Shown: positions 8,338 through 16,982, numbered from the stretch's first letter. The stretch is DNA of 64,000 nucleotides from Methyloversatilis sp. (GCF_030698125.1 NZ_JAUYNV010000032.1:1-64000), one strand, 5' to 3'. Notes: generated by a model not told the origin, from the letters alone. Translations and numbers: made by a program.

Positions 8338-8423
8338 GTCGGTCGTCCGGGCAGTGGGTCGGGTGACGGCCCCTGACCCATCCGGACATCGTCCGGCGTC
8401 TGTCGGGCAGACCGCGGGCGATG

Positions 8424-9071
8424 TCAGGGCACGGGGAAGAGCGCGTCGAGCGCCGCGATGATACGCAGCGGTTGCGCCGGTGTCAGCGCCGGCGACCGGT
8501 GGATCACGCCATGGCCGGCATTGCCCGGCCAGCCTTCGCCCTTCAGGACGAGGATGTTGCCGGCGTCGGCACGGCGCAGCGCCGACGGATCCGGCATCAC
8601 GGCATCGGTGCCGAGCCGGCTGCGGTCGGCGTCGGCATCGGCCAGCCATTCGGTGGCCGGCCCGATCCAGCTGCACAGCAGGCGCAGACCCACGTGATCG
8701 ACATGCAGGCGCGGGCACATGGCGCGTTCGAGTACTTCGATGCGAACGGCCACTTTCGGGCAATCGGTGAGATCGGCCAGCAGTGATGCGAGCTGTCGCA
8801 CCTCTTCGCGCAGGGCGTCGCGTCCCGGCAGATCGGGCAGGGTGTCGGCGGCCAGGGTTTCGCCGGGCTCGAGTTCGGCACGCAGGCCGCTACCCAGTGC
8901 GCCTGCTGCGTATGCCGCCTGCAGATAGTCGGTCAGCCCGGCCGGCACCGGCCGGGCAAGACGGACCAGATTGCAGTCCGGATCGAGCACGAGCGCCAGA
9001 TCCGCCGGTTCGCTGACGTCGCGCGTGACCGGACAGGGCGGCGTGACGGGGATGTACACACGTTGGTTCAT
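8424..9071 (-). CDS. DUF1826 protein
   Basis: A 215-residue cytosolic protein of the DUF1826 family, recognised by the central PRLHVDHVGLRLLCSWIGP and TEWLADAD segments and the GNILVLKGEGWPGNAGHGVIHRSP region (about 170-190). Several conserved His, Cys and Asp residues suggest metal binding, but the biochemistry is not known. It lies 86 bases upstream of the COG0523 GTPase and 78 bases downstream of a PEP-CTERM gene, all on the minus strand, so the three are probably one transcript. DUF1826 genes are known neighbours of COG0523 genes under zinc control. Confidence 0.85.
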   Translation of the reverse strand: MNQRVYIPVTPPCPVTRDVSEPADLALVLDPDCNLVRLARPVPAGLTDYLQAAYAAGALGSGLRAELEPGETLAADTLPDLPGRDALREEVRQLASLLADLTDCPKVAVRIEVLERAMCPRLHVDHVGLRLLCSWIGPATEWLADADADRSRLGTDAVMPDPSALRRADAGNILVLKGEGWPGNAGHGVIHRSPALTPAQPLRIIAALDALFPVP

Positions 9072-9149
9072 GGTGGGCGTGCAGGCAAAGGGGTGTTGTT
9101 CGGGTACCGCGTGCGGGCAGGTTCAGCGGGCTGACCTGCCCGGCCGGGT

Positions 9150-9989
9150 TCAGCGGGCGCGGCGAGCGGCGGTCAGACCGATCATGAACAGGCCGCCGAG
9201 CAGCATGGCCCAGGTGCCGGGTTCGGGCACCGGTGCCGCGACGGCAAAGTCGAAATGGAACGTGCCGCTGTCGCGCACGGCCAGATTGCTGCCCAGGTTG
9301 ACCAGCGAAAACTGTGCGCTGTAGGTGCCGGGGGCGGCGTCGGCGGCGGTCCAGAACACCGGCAGGAAGTCGAAGCTGTTGCCGGCGCCGAGCAGATAGA
9401 GGTTGCCGGTGTCGAACAGGTCGGCGTCGCCGTTGGCGGCCACTTTCAGGCCCGGCGTGATCGATTCGAGCTTGAGCGCAACGCTCACGTTGTCGAGCGT
9501 GCCGTTCCAGCGGCCGCTGCTGCTGTTGAACAGCACATCACGTTCGCTGCCGGCCGGATTGCCGGCCAGCGACTGGATCGATGACAGGCCGAGATAGCTG
9601 TATTCATGCTGCAGGGCGGCTTCGGGCAACACGCTGCTGACCAGCAGACCGGCATCGCTGCCGCTGCCCGGAGTCAGGGGCAGGGGGGCGGCCAGCGTGT
9701 AGGTTTCCGGGATGCGGTTGTTGGCGTTGGTGCCATTGACCACGGGCGCGCTGCCCGGGCCGGTGTAGCTGTAGGTGCCGATGCCGTGGAAGTGATTGCC
9801 GTGGTCGAACAGCACGGTCAGGCGTCCGTAATTCGGATTGGCCTGTCCGGCATAGGTGCCGGACGCGATGGTCGCCAGAGAATCCACGGCAACGTAATAA
9901 CCGATGCCTTCGTCGCCGCGCAGCGGCTCGCTGGCCTGCGCACCCAGCGACAGCACGCCGGCCAGCACCAGCAGACTTGATCTGATCAT
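9150..9989 (-). CDS. PEP-CTERM exported protein, likely Zur-repressed all3515 type
   Basis: A 279-residue exported protein: signal peptide (about 1-19, cut after GAQAS), a middle domain with an HGNHFHGIGTYSYTGPG segment rich in His, and a C-terminal PEP-CTERM signal VPEPGTWAML, a hydrophobic helix and AARRAR. PEP-CTERM proteins are processed by exosortase and placed at the cell surface. The YYVAVDSLATIASGTYAG start and the His segment recall, from memory, a family named after cyanobacterial all3515 and described as Zur-repressed; I could not verify this. It is the first gene of the minus-strand run ahead of DUF1826 and the COG0523 GTPase. Confidence 0.8.
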   Translation of the reverse strand: MIRSSLLVLAGVLSLGAQASEPLRGDEGIGYYVAVDSLATIASGTYAGQANPNYGRLTVLFDHGNHFHGIGTYSYTGPGSAPVVNGTNANNRIPETYTLAAPLPLTPGSGSDAGLLVSSVLPEAALQHEYSYLGLSSIQSLAGNPAGSERDVLFNSSSGRWNGTLDNVSVALKLESITPGLKVAANGDADLFDTGNLYLLGAGNSFDFLPVFWTAADAAPGTYSAQFSLVNLGSNLAVRDSGTFHFDFAVAAPVPEPGTWAMLLGGLFMIGLTAARRAR

Positions 9990-10043
9990 GAAACAGCTCC
10001 TTCAGGGGTGGGGTGGGGATGCGTACTCACTAACGAGAACGTA

Positions 10044-10095
10044 TTATCAAGATAAGCCGCTTGCGCACTGTTGTAAATAGCAATGCGTTATCATC
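10044..10095. promoter_or_regulatory. Candidate metal-regulator operator region between divergent PEP-CTERM genes
   Basis: The 133-bp gap between the divergent PEP-CTERM genes is AT-rich in a GC-rich setting. It holds a perfect palindrome TTATCAAGATAA (10044-10055) and GTTATCATC (10087-10095). Zur operators are AT-rich dyads built on GTTAT/ATAAC half-sites. The match is partial, so this is a proposal based mainly on the neighbouring zinc genes. Confidence 0.35.
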
Positions 10096-10122
10096 AGTCA
10101 TCATCCTGATCGGAGTTCCCCC

Positions 10123-10968
10123 ATGTCCGTCCTGCCCCGCCTTGCTGTCGGCTTGCTGATGCTGCATGCCGTGTCGGCCCACGCCATCCATTTCGATGTG
10201 TCGATCAGCCTCGACAACGGCCCGGTGGCCGGCAGCAAGCTGATCACCGGCGCCTTCGGCGATCTGCCCTTCGACACCCAGCCCTTTGATCACCTGACCG
10301 GCCATGCACTGTTTCCGGGCGATTTCGGCGATTTCGAGGGCGGGCCGAGAAGCACCGACGATCCGGGTTTCCAGGCCTTTGCGGGCGCGCTGTCCGGCAG
10401 CGCCGGTGCGCGTGACTACATCGGCTTCCGCGCGCTGGGTACGCTGCAGCAATGGACGCCGTCGTCAGGTGCCTGGACGACGGCCGACAGCGGCGTCGGG
10501 GTGCGCCTGTTCGGTGCCGTGCCGCCGGCGGTAGCCAATGCCTACATCCAGTCGCTCATCAATCCGCGATTCGCACCACCGGGTGCGGCGGCTGCGTTCA
10601 ACCTCTATTCCGCCGGCACGCTGTTTACCGGCAGCGGCATCACCGGCCCGGTGACCGCCACCATCGATGACGCCGGCAGCAATGGCGCCTTCCACGCCCA
10701 TCTCGACTGGTATATCGAAGGTGCGGCGGCGAGCGGGGCCTACATGGTGACGCTGCAGCTGACCGACGATGCGTCGGTGGGCGGTCGCGGCCTGTATGTC
10801 GATTCCGATCCTTTTAACGTGGTGTTCAACTACGGGCTGAGCGCGGCGCAGTACGAAACTGCCTTCTTCGCGCGGGCGCTGGCGCCGGTACCCGAACCGG
10901 CCGCCTGGATGGCGATGCTGGCCGGGCTGTGCCTGTGTGCCGCAGCGGCGCGCCGCGCCCGGGGTTGA
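10123..10968 (+). CDS. PEP-CTERM exported protein with HxHxD motif (paralogue A)
   Basis: A 281-residue exported protein with a signal peptide (about 1-21, ending SAHA) and a C-terminal VPEPAAWMAML, hydrophobic helix and RRARG sorting signal. It is a clear paralogue of the protein at 13243-13959: both have GDF(G/R)DFxGGxxSTDDPGF near residue 65-85, a (R/Y)RxLGxLQxW block, and an (F/I)HxHxD segment (here FHAHLDWYIEG, about 190). The His-x-His-x-Asp could bind metal. It begins divergently from another PEP-CTERM gene and converges on the TonB receptor gene. The function is unknown; surface zinc capture is an inference from context. Confidence 0.78.
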   Translation: MSVLPRLAVGLLMLHAVSAHAIHFDVSISLDNGPVAGSKLITGAFGDLPFDTQPFDHLTGHALFPGDFGDFEGGPRSTDDPGFQAFAGALSGSAGARDYIGFRALGTLQQWTPSSGAWTTADSGVGVRLFGAVPPAVANAYIQSLINPRFAPPGAAAAFNLYSAGTLFTGSGITGPVTATIDDAGSNGAFHAHLDWYIEGAAASGAYMVTLQLTDDASVGGRGLYVDSDPFNVVFNYGLSAAQYETAFFARALAPVPEPAAWMAMLAGLCLCAAAARRARG

Positions 10969-10983
10969 GCGTCGGCGTCGGGC

Positions 10984-13098
10984 TCAGAAGGTCACGCTGA
11001 GCCCGACTTCGACGCTGCGCCCGGGTTCGGGCGAAAAGCTGCGCAGGAAGGACGTGGCGTTGCGCGCTTCGCGGTCGAGCAGATTGCGGCCGCGCGCGAA
11101 CAGCGTCAGCGTGCGGCCGTCGCCGAGCGGGCGGACGTGGTTCAGATTGGCGCTGACCAGCGTATAGGCGTCGGTTGCGGTTTCGTTGGCGCCCGGGCGG
11201 TCCTGCGCCGCGTGGTGGGTCACCCGCACGCGGCCGGACCAGGCGCCCTGGCGCAACGCGAGCTGGCTGCCCACGCGGAACGCCGGCAGGCGTGGCACAT
11301 CCTCGTTCAGTTCGGTCAGCCGCCCGCGTGTGCGGTCGCCAAACACCGACCACTCGATGTCGCCCAGTTTCGTGGCTGTCCACTTGAGCGCGGCTTCCGC
11401 TTCGAAGCCGCGAAAGCGCGCGCGGCTTTGCGTGTACTGCACGACCGTCAGGCATTCCTCCAGCCGCACGCAGGCGAAGCGGAACTGCTCCTCGTCGGTG
11501 TCGTAGAACACCGGCAGCGTGCGCTGGAACATGTAGTCGTCGATGTCGTTGGCGAACAGGTTTGCCGACAGCCTGAGCCGATCCGATTCGTACCGCCCGC
11601 CCAGCTCGATCGAGCGCGCGGTTTCGGGCTTCAGGTCCGGGTCGCCGATGTCGTAGGTGCGGGTCGCGAAATGCGGCCCGAGCGAATACAGCTCGTGGAT
11701 GTCGGGCGCGCGCCGCGCATTCGAGCCGGTCAGCGTCAGCGACATCGGTTCGCTCAGTTGCCAGCTCAGCGCAGCCGACGAGCTCTGCGTGTTGAAGCGG
11801 CGCGCTGGAAAGCTCACCGCGAAGCCGCCGGCGAGCTCGCGATCGCCGGCCTGCACGCGGGTAACTTCGCCGCGCCAGCCCAGATCGAGCGTCCAGTCCG
11901 ACCACTTGAGCCGCTGCACCGCATAGACCGCCGAACTGCGCAGCCCGGTCTGCGGGATGAACGCTTCTTCGCCGAGCGCCGAAAAATCGCGCCGCAGGTG
12001 ATGCACGCCGAGCGTGCCGCTCAGATGTCTGCCGAAGGCATGCTCCAGCTCCACTCGTTGTTCGATCGCCTTGTTGCGGAAGGTCGTCGCCACCACGCCG
12101 TCGTCGACTTCATCGTGCCGGTAGTCGATGTGGCCGCCGGTGTAGCGCAACGCCTGCAGCCAGCCTTCGCCCAGCCACTCGGCGCGCGTGTCCACGCGTC
12201 GGTTGTCCATGCGGATGCGTACCCGGTCGTCGCCGCCGTGGCTGTGCCCGGGCGCCGGCGGAATGCCGTACTCGTTCGACGCGTTGTTCACGGCGGCGCC
12301 GAACAGCGCATTGCCGATGAACACGCTGCCGCCCAGCGTGCCGGACGCCGACTGCGCGTCGCTGTTGTAGAGCCGGCCGCAGCTGTTGCGCGTATTGATC
12401 AGCCCGAACTGCTGTTCGACCGCGGCGTCGTCGATGGCGCAGCCGGCGATGCGGCTGTCGCCGCGGTCGCGGCTGAGCGCGCTGCCGTGCAGCGCAAACA
12501 GCGAATTTCCGCCGTCGAGCCGCAGCGCATGCACGCGCTCGGCGCCATTGCGGTTGAAGCTCGTGTCGAGCGTGCCGTTGATCGGACGGGCCGGCACCCG
12601 GGTCGGAATGCGTTCGTCGCTGACGTCAACCACGCCGCCGATGGCACCGCCGCCATACCGGATGGTGGCCGGGCCACGCAGGATGCGGATGCTTTCGGCC
12701 AGCGTCGCATCGGCGGTCGATGCGTGGTCAGGACTGAAGGTGGTGGCGTCATGCGTGCCGCCGCCGTTGTTCAGCACCTTCACCCGTGCGCCGCCCAATC
12801 CGCGGATCACCGGCAGGCCGACGCCGGTGCCGAAGGATGCGTTATGCACGCCGGCTTCTTCGCTCAGCGTTTCGCCCAGCGTGCCCGCCTTGCGGTCGCG
12901 CAGCGCTTCACCGCGCAGCGTGCTGGCGCGGCCAGTCGGTTCGGTCGGGATATCGGGCAAACGCTCGGCCTCGATTTTCACGTCCGGCAGTTCGACCTGG
13001 GCGGTGGCCTGCGGGCTGGGCAGGCAGACCAGAGGGAGGTGGGCGAACAGCAACCAGCGCAGACGCACGCTGCGCGATGGAACGGGGTTTCGGAACAT
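10984..13098 (-). CDS. ZnuD-like TonB-dependent outer-membrane receptor
   Basis: A 704-residue TonB-dependent receptor. It has a signal peptide (about 1-34), a TonB-box/plug region (about 36-165, with TLGETLSEEAG and PVIRGLGGARVKVL) and a 22-strand-type barrel ending in the terminal Phe expected for Omp85-assembled proteins (GLSVTF). A loop with PPAPGHSHGGDDRVRIR (about 285-300) and two Cys flanking an acidic segment (AGCAIDDAA ... RNSCGRL) resemble the His-rich zinc-capturing loop of ZnuD. The upstream gap to the divergent PEP-CTERM gene contains an AT-rich dyad. Zinc uptake is the likely role; another divalent metal is possible. The plus-strand ORF of 680 codons opposite is a shadow. Confidence 0.85.
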   Translation of the reverse strand: MFRNPVPSRSVRLRWLLFAHLPLVCLPSPQATAQVELPDVKIEAERLPDIPTEPTGRASTLRGEALRDRKAGTLGETLSEEAGVHNASFGTGVGLPVIRGLGGARVKVLNNGGGTHDATTFSPDHASTADATLAESIRILRGPATIRYGGGAIGGVVDVSDERIPTRVPARPINGTLDTSFNRNGAERVHALRLDGGNSLFALHGSALSRDRGDSRIAGCAIDDAAVEQQFGLINTRNSCGRLYNSDAQSASGTLGGSVFIGNALFGAAVNNASNEYGIPPAPGHSHGGDDRVRIRMDNRRVDTRAEWLGEGWLQALRYTGGHIDYRHDEVDDGVVATTFRNKAIEQRVELEHAFGRHLSGTLGVHHLRRDFSALGEEAFIPQTGLRSSAVYAVQRLKWSDWTLDLGWRGEVTRVQAGDRELAGGFAVSFPARRFNTQSSSAALSWQLSEPMSLTLTGSNARRAPDIHELYSLGPHFATRTYDIGDPDLKPETARSIELGGRYESDRLRLSANLFANDIDDYMFQRTLPVFYDTDEEQFRFACVRLEECLTVVQYTQSRARFRGFEAEAALKWTATKLGDIEWSVFGDRTRGRLTELNEDVPRLPAFRVGSQLALRQGAWSGRVRVTHHAAQDRPGANETATDAYTLVSANLNHVRPLGDGRTLTLFARGRNLLDREARNATSFLRSFSPEPGRSVEVGLSVTF

Positions 13099-13133
13099 GG
13101 TGGACCGGAAGGGGATGCGCGGCGACGAAAGTA

Positions 13134-13155
13134 TGATAATAATAACGCGGTATCA
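13134..13155. promoter_or_regulatory. Candidate Zur operator between the TonB receptor and a PEP-CTERM gene
   Basis: TGATAATAATAAC (13134-13146) followed by GCGGTATCA forms an imperfect TGATA...TATCA dyad, 36 bp before the receptor ATG and in the divergent gap. It contains an ATAAC half-site as in Zur boxes. It is the only AT-rich block in the gap. Regulator identity is inferred from the zur-like gene nearby. Confidence 0.38.
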
Positions 13156-13242
13156 ACAAAGGGCGAATGCGGACTGTAATCGATCGCCGTCCCCGTCCGC
13201 GCTTGCACCCCTTTCCTTTCATTCCTGCCGGGAGTTTTAATC

Positions 13243-13959
13243 ATGTCTCTGCCGTTCGCCCCCCTGTTTCGTGCCGTCGGCTTGTCCGCGGCGATCTTCC
13301 TGACCGCCGGTGTCGCACAGGCGCAGCATCTTCACGCCGGTGATGTCGAACTGGGCACGTCCGGCGGTGTCATCGTCGTCGATCCGGAAGGCCTGGCCGA
13401 GCGCGCCGCCAATGGTTACGTGCTGTATGAAGGCGATTTCCGCGACTTCGCCGGCGGCCTGTTCTCCACCGACGACCCGGGCTTCGTTTCGGAAGAGGAT
13501 GCCCTGCCGGTCGGCGCCATCATTCGCTACCGTGGCCTCGGCGTGCTGCAGGCGTGGGATGGTTCTGCGTGGTCGACCGCCGCATCCGGCGTGACGCTGG
13601 GCATTCTCGATGTGCTGGGCATGAACACGCTGTTCAGCTCGACCGGCGTGACCGATCCGGTCGGTGCGATCGCTCTGGTATCGGGTGCAGGCGACATCCA
13701 CACCCACATCGATTTCACGATTTCGGGTGACGGCGCCGCCACGGCAGCCGCCTATCTGATCACGCTGGAAATCGGCGCCCCGGACGCTGCGGGCTTCTCG
13801 ACGCCGTTCTACCTGGCGTTCAACAGCGGTCTGGATGAAGAGGTGTTCGAAGGTGCGGTGGGGACGCTGCTGGCACCGGTGCCGGAACCTGGCACCTGGG
13901 CGATGCTGGCCGCCGGCCTGGGACTGATCGGCGTGATGCGCCGCCGCCGGCAGAGCTGA
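13243..13959 (+). CDS. PEP-CTERM exported protein with HxHxD motif (paralogue B)
   Basis: A 238-residue exported protein: signal peptide (about 1-26, ending VAQAQ), mature start HLHAGDVELG, an IHTHIDFTISG segment at about 151, and a C-terminal VPEPGTWAML, hydrophobic helix and MRRRRQS. It shares the GDFxDFxGGxxSTDDPGF and RGLGVLQAW blocks with paralogue A at 10123-10968, so the two arose by duplication. It is divergent from the TonB receptor and points toward the Zur gene. The HxH motifs at both ends could bind a metal ion. Function otherwise unknown. Confidence 0.78.
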   Translation: MSLPFAPLFRAVGLSAAIFLTAGVAQAQHLHAGDVELGTSGGVIVVDPEGLAERAANGYVLYEGDFRDFAGGLFSTDDPGFVSEEDALPVGAIIRYRGLGVLQAWDGSAWSTAASGVTLGILDVLGMNTLFSSTGVTDPVGAIALVSGAGDIHTHIDFTISGDGAATAAAYLITLEIGAPDAAGFSTPFYLAFNSGLDEEVFEGAVGTLLAPVPEPGTWAMLAAGLGLIGVMRRRRQS

Positions 13960-13995
13960 TCCTGCGCGCCGGGCGGGGCGGCGTGTGCCGGCCCG

Positions 13996-14427
13996 TCAGT
14001 CGTGCGTATGACCGGGGTGATGCACGTGCGCGGGCACGGCATCACCCTCTTTTTGTTCACCGCTGCACTGGTCGCAGCGGCCGAACAGCGTCACGTCATG
14101 TGCTTCGACCGAAAAGCCGGCCGGGGCGAGCCGGCTCCAGTCGGTGGCACATTCCACGATGTCGAACACGCGATCGCACTGACGACACTTGAAGTGGTGG
14201 TGATGACCCAGATTGGCAAGTTCATAGCGCGGCGGCTCGCCGGGCAGATCGACTTCACGGAGCCGGCCATCGTCGATCAGCATGCGGATGTTGCGATAGA
14301 CGGTCGCCAGCCCGAGTGCAGGAATGTCGGTCCGTGCCAGCGCGTGGATTTCCGCCGGCGACAGCGGCCGGGCGGCGGTTTCGATCGATCCCAGTATGGC
14401 GCTGCGCTGGCGCGTATTGCGTTCCAT
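13996..14427 (-). CDS. zur: Fur-family regulator, probably Zur
   Basis: A 143-residue Fur-superfamily repressor. The winged helix is at about 1-80 (LGLATVYRNIRMLIDDG is the recognition region), followed by a dimerisation domain with HHHHFKCRQC and RCDQC, the two CxxC pairs of the structural zinc site. A His-rich tail (HVHHPGHTHD) is an extra. Fur, Zur and PerR share this fold. I call it Zur because the neighbouring genes are zinc-type (COG0523, DUF1826, ZnuD-like receptor). It is downstream of the HAD phosphatase gene on the same strand, 63 bases away. Confidence 0.85.
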   Translation of the reverse strand: MERNTRQRSAILGSIETAARPLSPAEIHALARTDIPALGLATVYRNIRMLIDDGRLREVDLPGEPPRYELANLGHHHHFKCRQCDRVFDIVECATDWSRLAPAGFSVEAHDVTLFGRCDQCSGEQKEGDAVPAHVHHPGHTHD

Positions 14428-14490
14428 GGCAATTTTCCGGTCGTGGCTGCTGCAGTATAGCGACGGCGCAAACAGTCGCGCGGTGATCGC

Positions 14491-15192
14491 TCAGTGATCG
14501 TTCTCGGTACTGCCGTCGGTGGCGCCCGCAGTGTGCAGATGCATGATCGGCCAGCCTTTCGAGCGCGCGTGGGCGTCCAGTGTCGGATCCGGATCGACCG
14601 CAACCGGGTGGCTGACCCGGCTCAGCAGAGGCAGGTCGTTCAGCGAATCGCTGTAGAAAGAGGTGCGGCGGAAACTGCCCATGTAGAGACCCAGTTCTTC
14701 GAGCCAGCGCTCGACGCGTTCGACCTTGCCTTCGCGAAAGGCCGGCGTGCCGCGCGGCTGACCCGTGAATTCGCCATTCACCTGCGCCGGCACCGTGGCG
14801 ATCAGATGCGGAATGTCGAGTTCGCGCGCGATCGGCCCGGTGATGAAGCTGTTGGTCGCGGTGACGATGGCGCACAGCGCACCGGTTTCGAGATGCCCAT
14901 TGACCAGGGCGCGGGCGCCGTCGGTCAGGCGCGGACGAATCTGCTGCACCATGAATTCCGCGTGCCAGGCATCGAGTTCCTCACGCCGGTGGCGCGCCAG
15001 CGGGGCCAGCTGGAAGTTCAGGAATTCGTGAATGTCCAGCGTGCCGGCCTTGTACTGCTCGAAGAAGGTGGCATTGCGCGCTTCATACAGTTCGCGGTCG
15101 AGCACGCCTCTGGAGATCAGGAATTGCGCCCACTCGAAATCGGAATCTCCGGCGAGCAGCGTGTTGTCGAGGTCGAAAAGCACCAGTTCCAT
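14491..15192 (-). CDS. HAD-IB family phosphatase (SerB-like)
   Basis: A 233-residue HAD-superfamily hydrolase. Motif I is LFDLDNTLLAGDS (nucleophile Asp at about 7), motif II is VTATNSF, the Lys of motif III lies in GKVERVERW, and motif IV is YSDSLNDLPLL. The helical cap after motif I fits the SerB/CicA-like subclass IB. It should remove phosphate from a small metabolite; the substrate cannot be assigned, though histidinol-phosphate or phosphoserine are common in this group. It starts 15 bases after hda and may be co-transcribed with perM-like, hda and zur. Confidence 0.85.
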   Translation of the reverse strand: MELVLFDLDNTLLAGDSDFEWAQFLISRGVLDRELYEARNATFFEQYKAGTLDIHEFLNFQLAPLARHRREELDAWHAEFMVQQIRPRLTDGARALVNGHLETGALCAIVTATNSFITGPIARELDIPHLIATVPAQVNGEFTGQPRGTPAFREGKVERVERWLEELGLYMGSFRRTSFYSDSLNDLPLLSRVSHPVAVDPDPTLDAHARSKGWPIMHLHTAGATDGSTENDH

Positions 15193-15207
15193 CGTCGTAA
15201 GTCCAGT

Positions 15208-15897
15208 TCAGAGAAGTCGGGTCTGCATGATTTCGCGCAGCAGCGGCAAGGTCACCGGCCGCTGGCGGGTCAGCGAATGTTCGTCCAGCAGGTCGAGGAT
15301 GCCCAGCAGCGAGCGGATGTCGCGTCGGCCGTGGCGCATCAGGTAATCGAATACGTCGACATCGACTTTCATGCCGCGTGCCGCGGCATGCGCCTGCAGC
15401 AGTTCCAGGCGCTCCTCATCCTGCAGCGGCTGGATGCGGAAGGCCAGCATCTGGCCGATACGCGTGCGCAGGTCTTCGCGCAGCGGCAATTCGCGCGGCG
15501 CGCTGTCGGCTGCGGCCACCACGGTGATGCCGCGCGTGGCGGCCAGATTGATCGCACGGAACAGCGCGCCCTGCGCGTCCGGCTCGAGCAGCCGGATGTC
15601 GTCGAACAGCCACACTCCAGCGCAGGTCGCCTGCAGCGCGGCAATCAGCGTGTCGGCCGCCGTGTTGTTCACCTGGTCAGCGTCGAGGTACAGACCGCGT
15701 TCCGTGGCTTCGGCCGCCAGCGCGCGCAGCAGGTGGGTGCGGCCGCTGCCGGATTCGCCCCACAGATAGATGGACGGTCCGGGTTCGCCGGCGGCCGTGC
15801 TGCGCAGCCGGGCCAGCAGTTCGCGATTGGCCCCGGCAACGAAGTTGTTCAGGCTGGGCGCGGCAATCGGGCGGATATCGAGCAGAAGCTGGCGCAT
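15208..15897 (-). CDS. hda: DnaA regulatory inactivator Hda
   Basis: A 229-residue DnaA-related AAA+ protein that, with the DNA-loaded sliding clamp, promotes hydrolysis of DnaA-bound ATP. The N-terminus MRQLLLDI contains the QLxLxI clamp-binding peptide. Walker A is LWGESGSGRTHLLRAL (the Lys replaced by Arg, as in other Hda proteins), Walker B is VWLFDDI, and sensor motifs are present. There is no DNA-binding domain, unlike DnaA. The reading frame extends far upstream, but the ATG at 15897 overlaps the stop of the AI-2E exporter gene (TGATG), indicating translational coupling. Confidence 0.93.
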   Translation of the reverse strand: MRQLLLDIRPIAAPSLNNFVAGANRELLARLRSTAAGEPGPSIYLWGESGSGRTHLLRALAAEATERGLYLDADQVNNTAADTLIAALQATCAGVWLFDDIRLLEPDAQGALFRAINLAATRGITVVAAADSAPRELPLREDLRTRIGQMLAFRIQPLQDEERLELLQAHAAARGMKVDVDVFDYLMRHGRRDIRSLLGILDLLDEHSLTRQRPVTLPLLREIMQTRLL

Positions 15898-16982
15898 CAC
15901 TCGATGATTTTCGGCGAGTCGCCCTGGTAAAGCTGGCTGGCCAGATAGTGCCGGCGCACCTCGCGCAGCCCGACCAGCAGCGCGGCCGATGCCGGCAGCG
16001 CCACCAGCACGCCGACGAAACCGAACAGCTGGCCGAAGGCCATCAGTGCGAAGATGACGGCCAGCGGATGCAGGCCGATGCGTTCGCCGACCAGCCAGGG
16101 CGTCAGCAGGAAGCTTTCCAGCACCTGGCCGACGCCGTACACGATGGCCACGCCGATCACCGGCGGCCAGCCCTGGAACTGCAATGCGGCCACCATCAGC
16201 GACAGCAGCAATCCGGCCGAGAAACCGACATAGGGAATGAAGCCGAGCAGGCCGGACAGCAGCCCGAGCGGCAGCGCGTAGTCGACGCCGGCCAGCCACA
16301 GACCGACGCAATAAAAGGCGGCCAGCGCGGCCATCACCGACAGCTGACCGCGCAGGAATTCGGCCAGCACGACGTCGATTTCGTCGGCCATTCTCAGCGT
16401 GCGATCGAGCCACGGCCGCGGGATGAAGCTGCTGACTCGTTCGCGCAGGCTGTACCAGTCGCGCATCAGGTAGAACATGACGACTGGTGTCAGCAGCACG
16501 TTGGCGAGTACGCCGACGATGACTGCGCCCTGACTGGTGACGTATTCCAGCGCCACCATCGCGAAGTCCTGCGCGCTCGTCCAGTTCTTCGTGATGAAGC
16601 CGCGCAGGCTGGCCACGTCGAACCGCAGCGTGATGCCCAGATGCTCTTTCACCCACGGCACCAGCTGGTCATGCGCGGCCGTCAGGTAGGAGGGCAGGCG
16701 CTCGATCAGCATGCGCACTTCCTGCTGGATGACCGGTATCAGGATGAGGATGAGGCCGATCACCAGACCGATCACCAACAGGATGACCAGTACCACGGCC
16801 AGCGTGCGCGGCACGCCGCGCCGGCACAGCCGCTCGACCAGCGGTTCGAAGATATAGGCCAGCACCAGACCCAGCATGAAGGGCGACAGGACCGGGCCGA
16901 GCAGCCACAGCAGTGCAAGGATGGCGAGGCCCACGCCGGCCCACAGCAGGGTTTGTTTGCGGTCGATGCCAGGAGAGGTCAT
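15897..16982 (-). CDS. AI-2E family transporter (PerM-like)
   Basis: A 361-residue polytopic membrane protein with about eight hydrophobic segments, a PF01594-type layout with a soluble loop around residues 90-160, and the conserved GLLSGLLGFIPYVG segment (about 240-253) near the C-terminal helices. Members of this family are proposed exporters (autoinducer-2, or Na+/H+ in some cases); the substrate here is unknown. It is the first gene of a minus-strand run with hda, as is common in betaproteobacteria, and is divergent from purM. Confidence 0.9.
   Translation of the reverse strand: MTSPGIDRKQTLLWAGVGLAILALLWLLGPVLSPFMLGLVLAYIFEPLVERLCRRGVPRTLAVVLVILLVIGLVIGLILILIPVIQQEVRMLIERLPSYLTAAHDQLVPWVKEHLGITLRFDVASLRGFITKNWTSAQDFAMVALEYVTSQGAVIVGVLANVLLTPVVMFYLMRDWYSLRERVSSFIPRPWLDRTLRMADEIDVVLAEFLRGQLSVMAALAAFYCVGLWLAGVDYALPLGLLSGLLGFIPYVGFSAGLLLSLMVAALQFQGWPPVIGVAIVYGVGQVLESFLLTPWLVGERIGLHPLAVIFALMAFGQLFGFVGVLVALPASAALLVGLREVRRHYLASQLYQGDSPKIIE

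Noticed and set aside
8338-8763. N-terminal extension of the COG0523 ORF
   Set aside because: It overlaps the DUF1826 gene in another frame and lacks GTPase features; Walker A begins ten residues after the ATG at 8337.
11137-13179. 680-codon plus-strand ORF opposite the TonB receptor
   Set aside because: Antisense shadow of a GC-rich gene; composition is His/Arg/Gln-rich with no domain, while the minus frame is a clear receptor.
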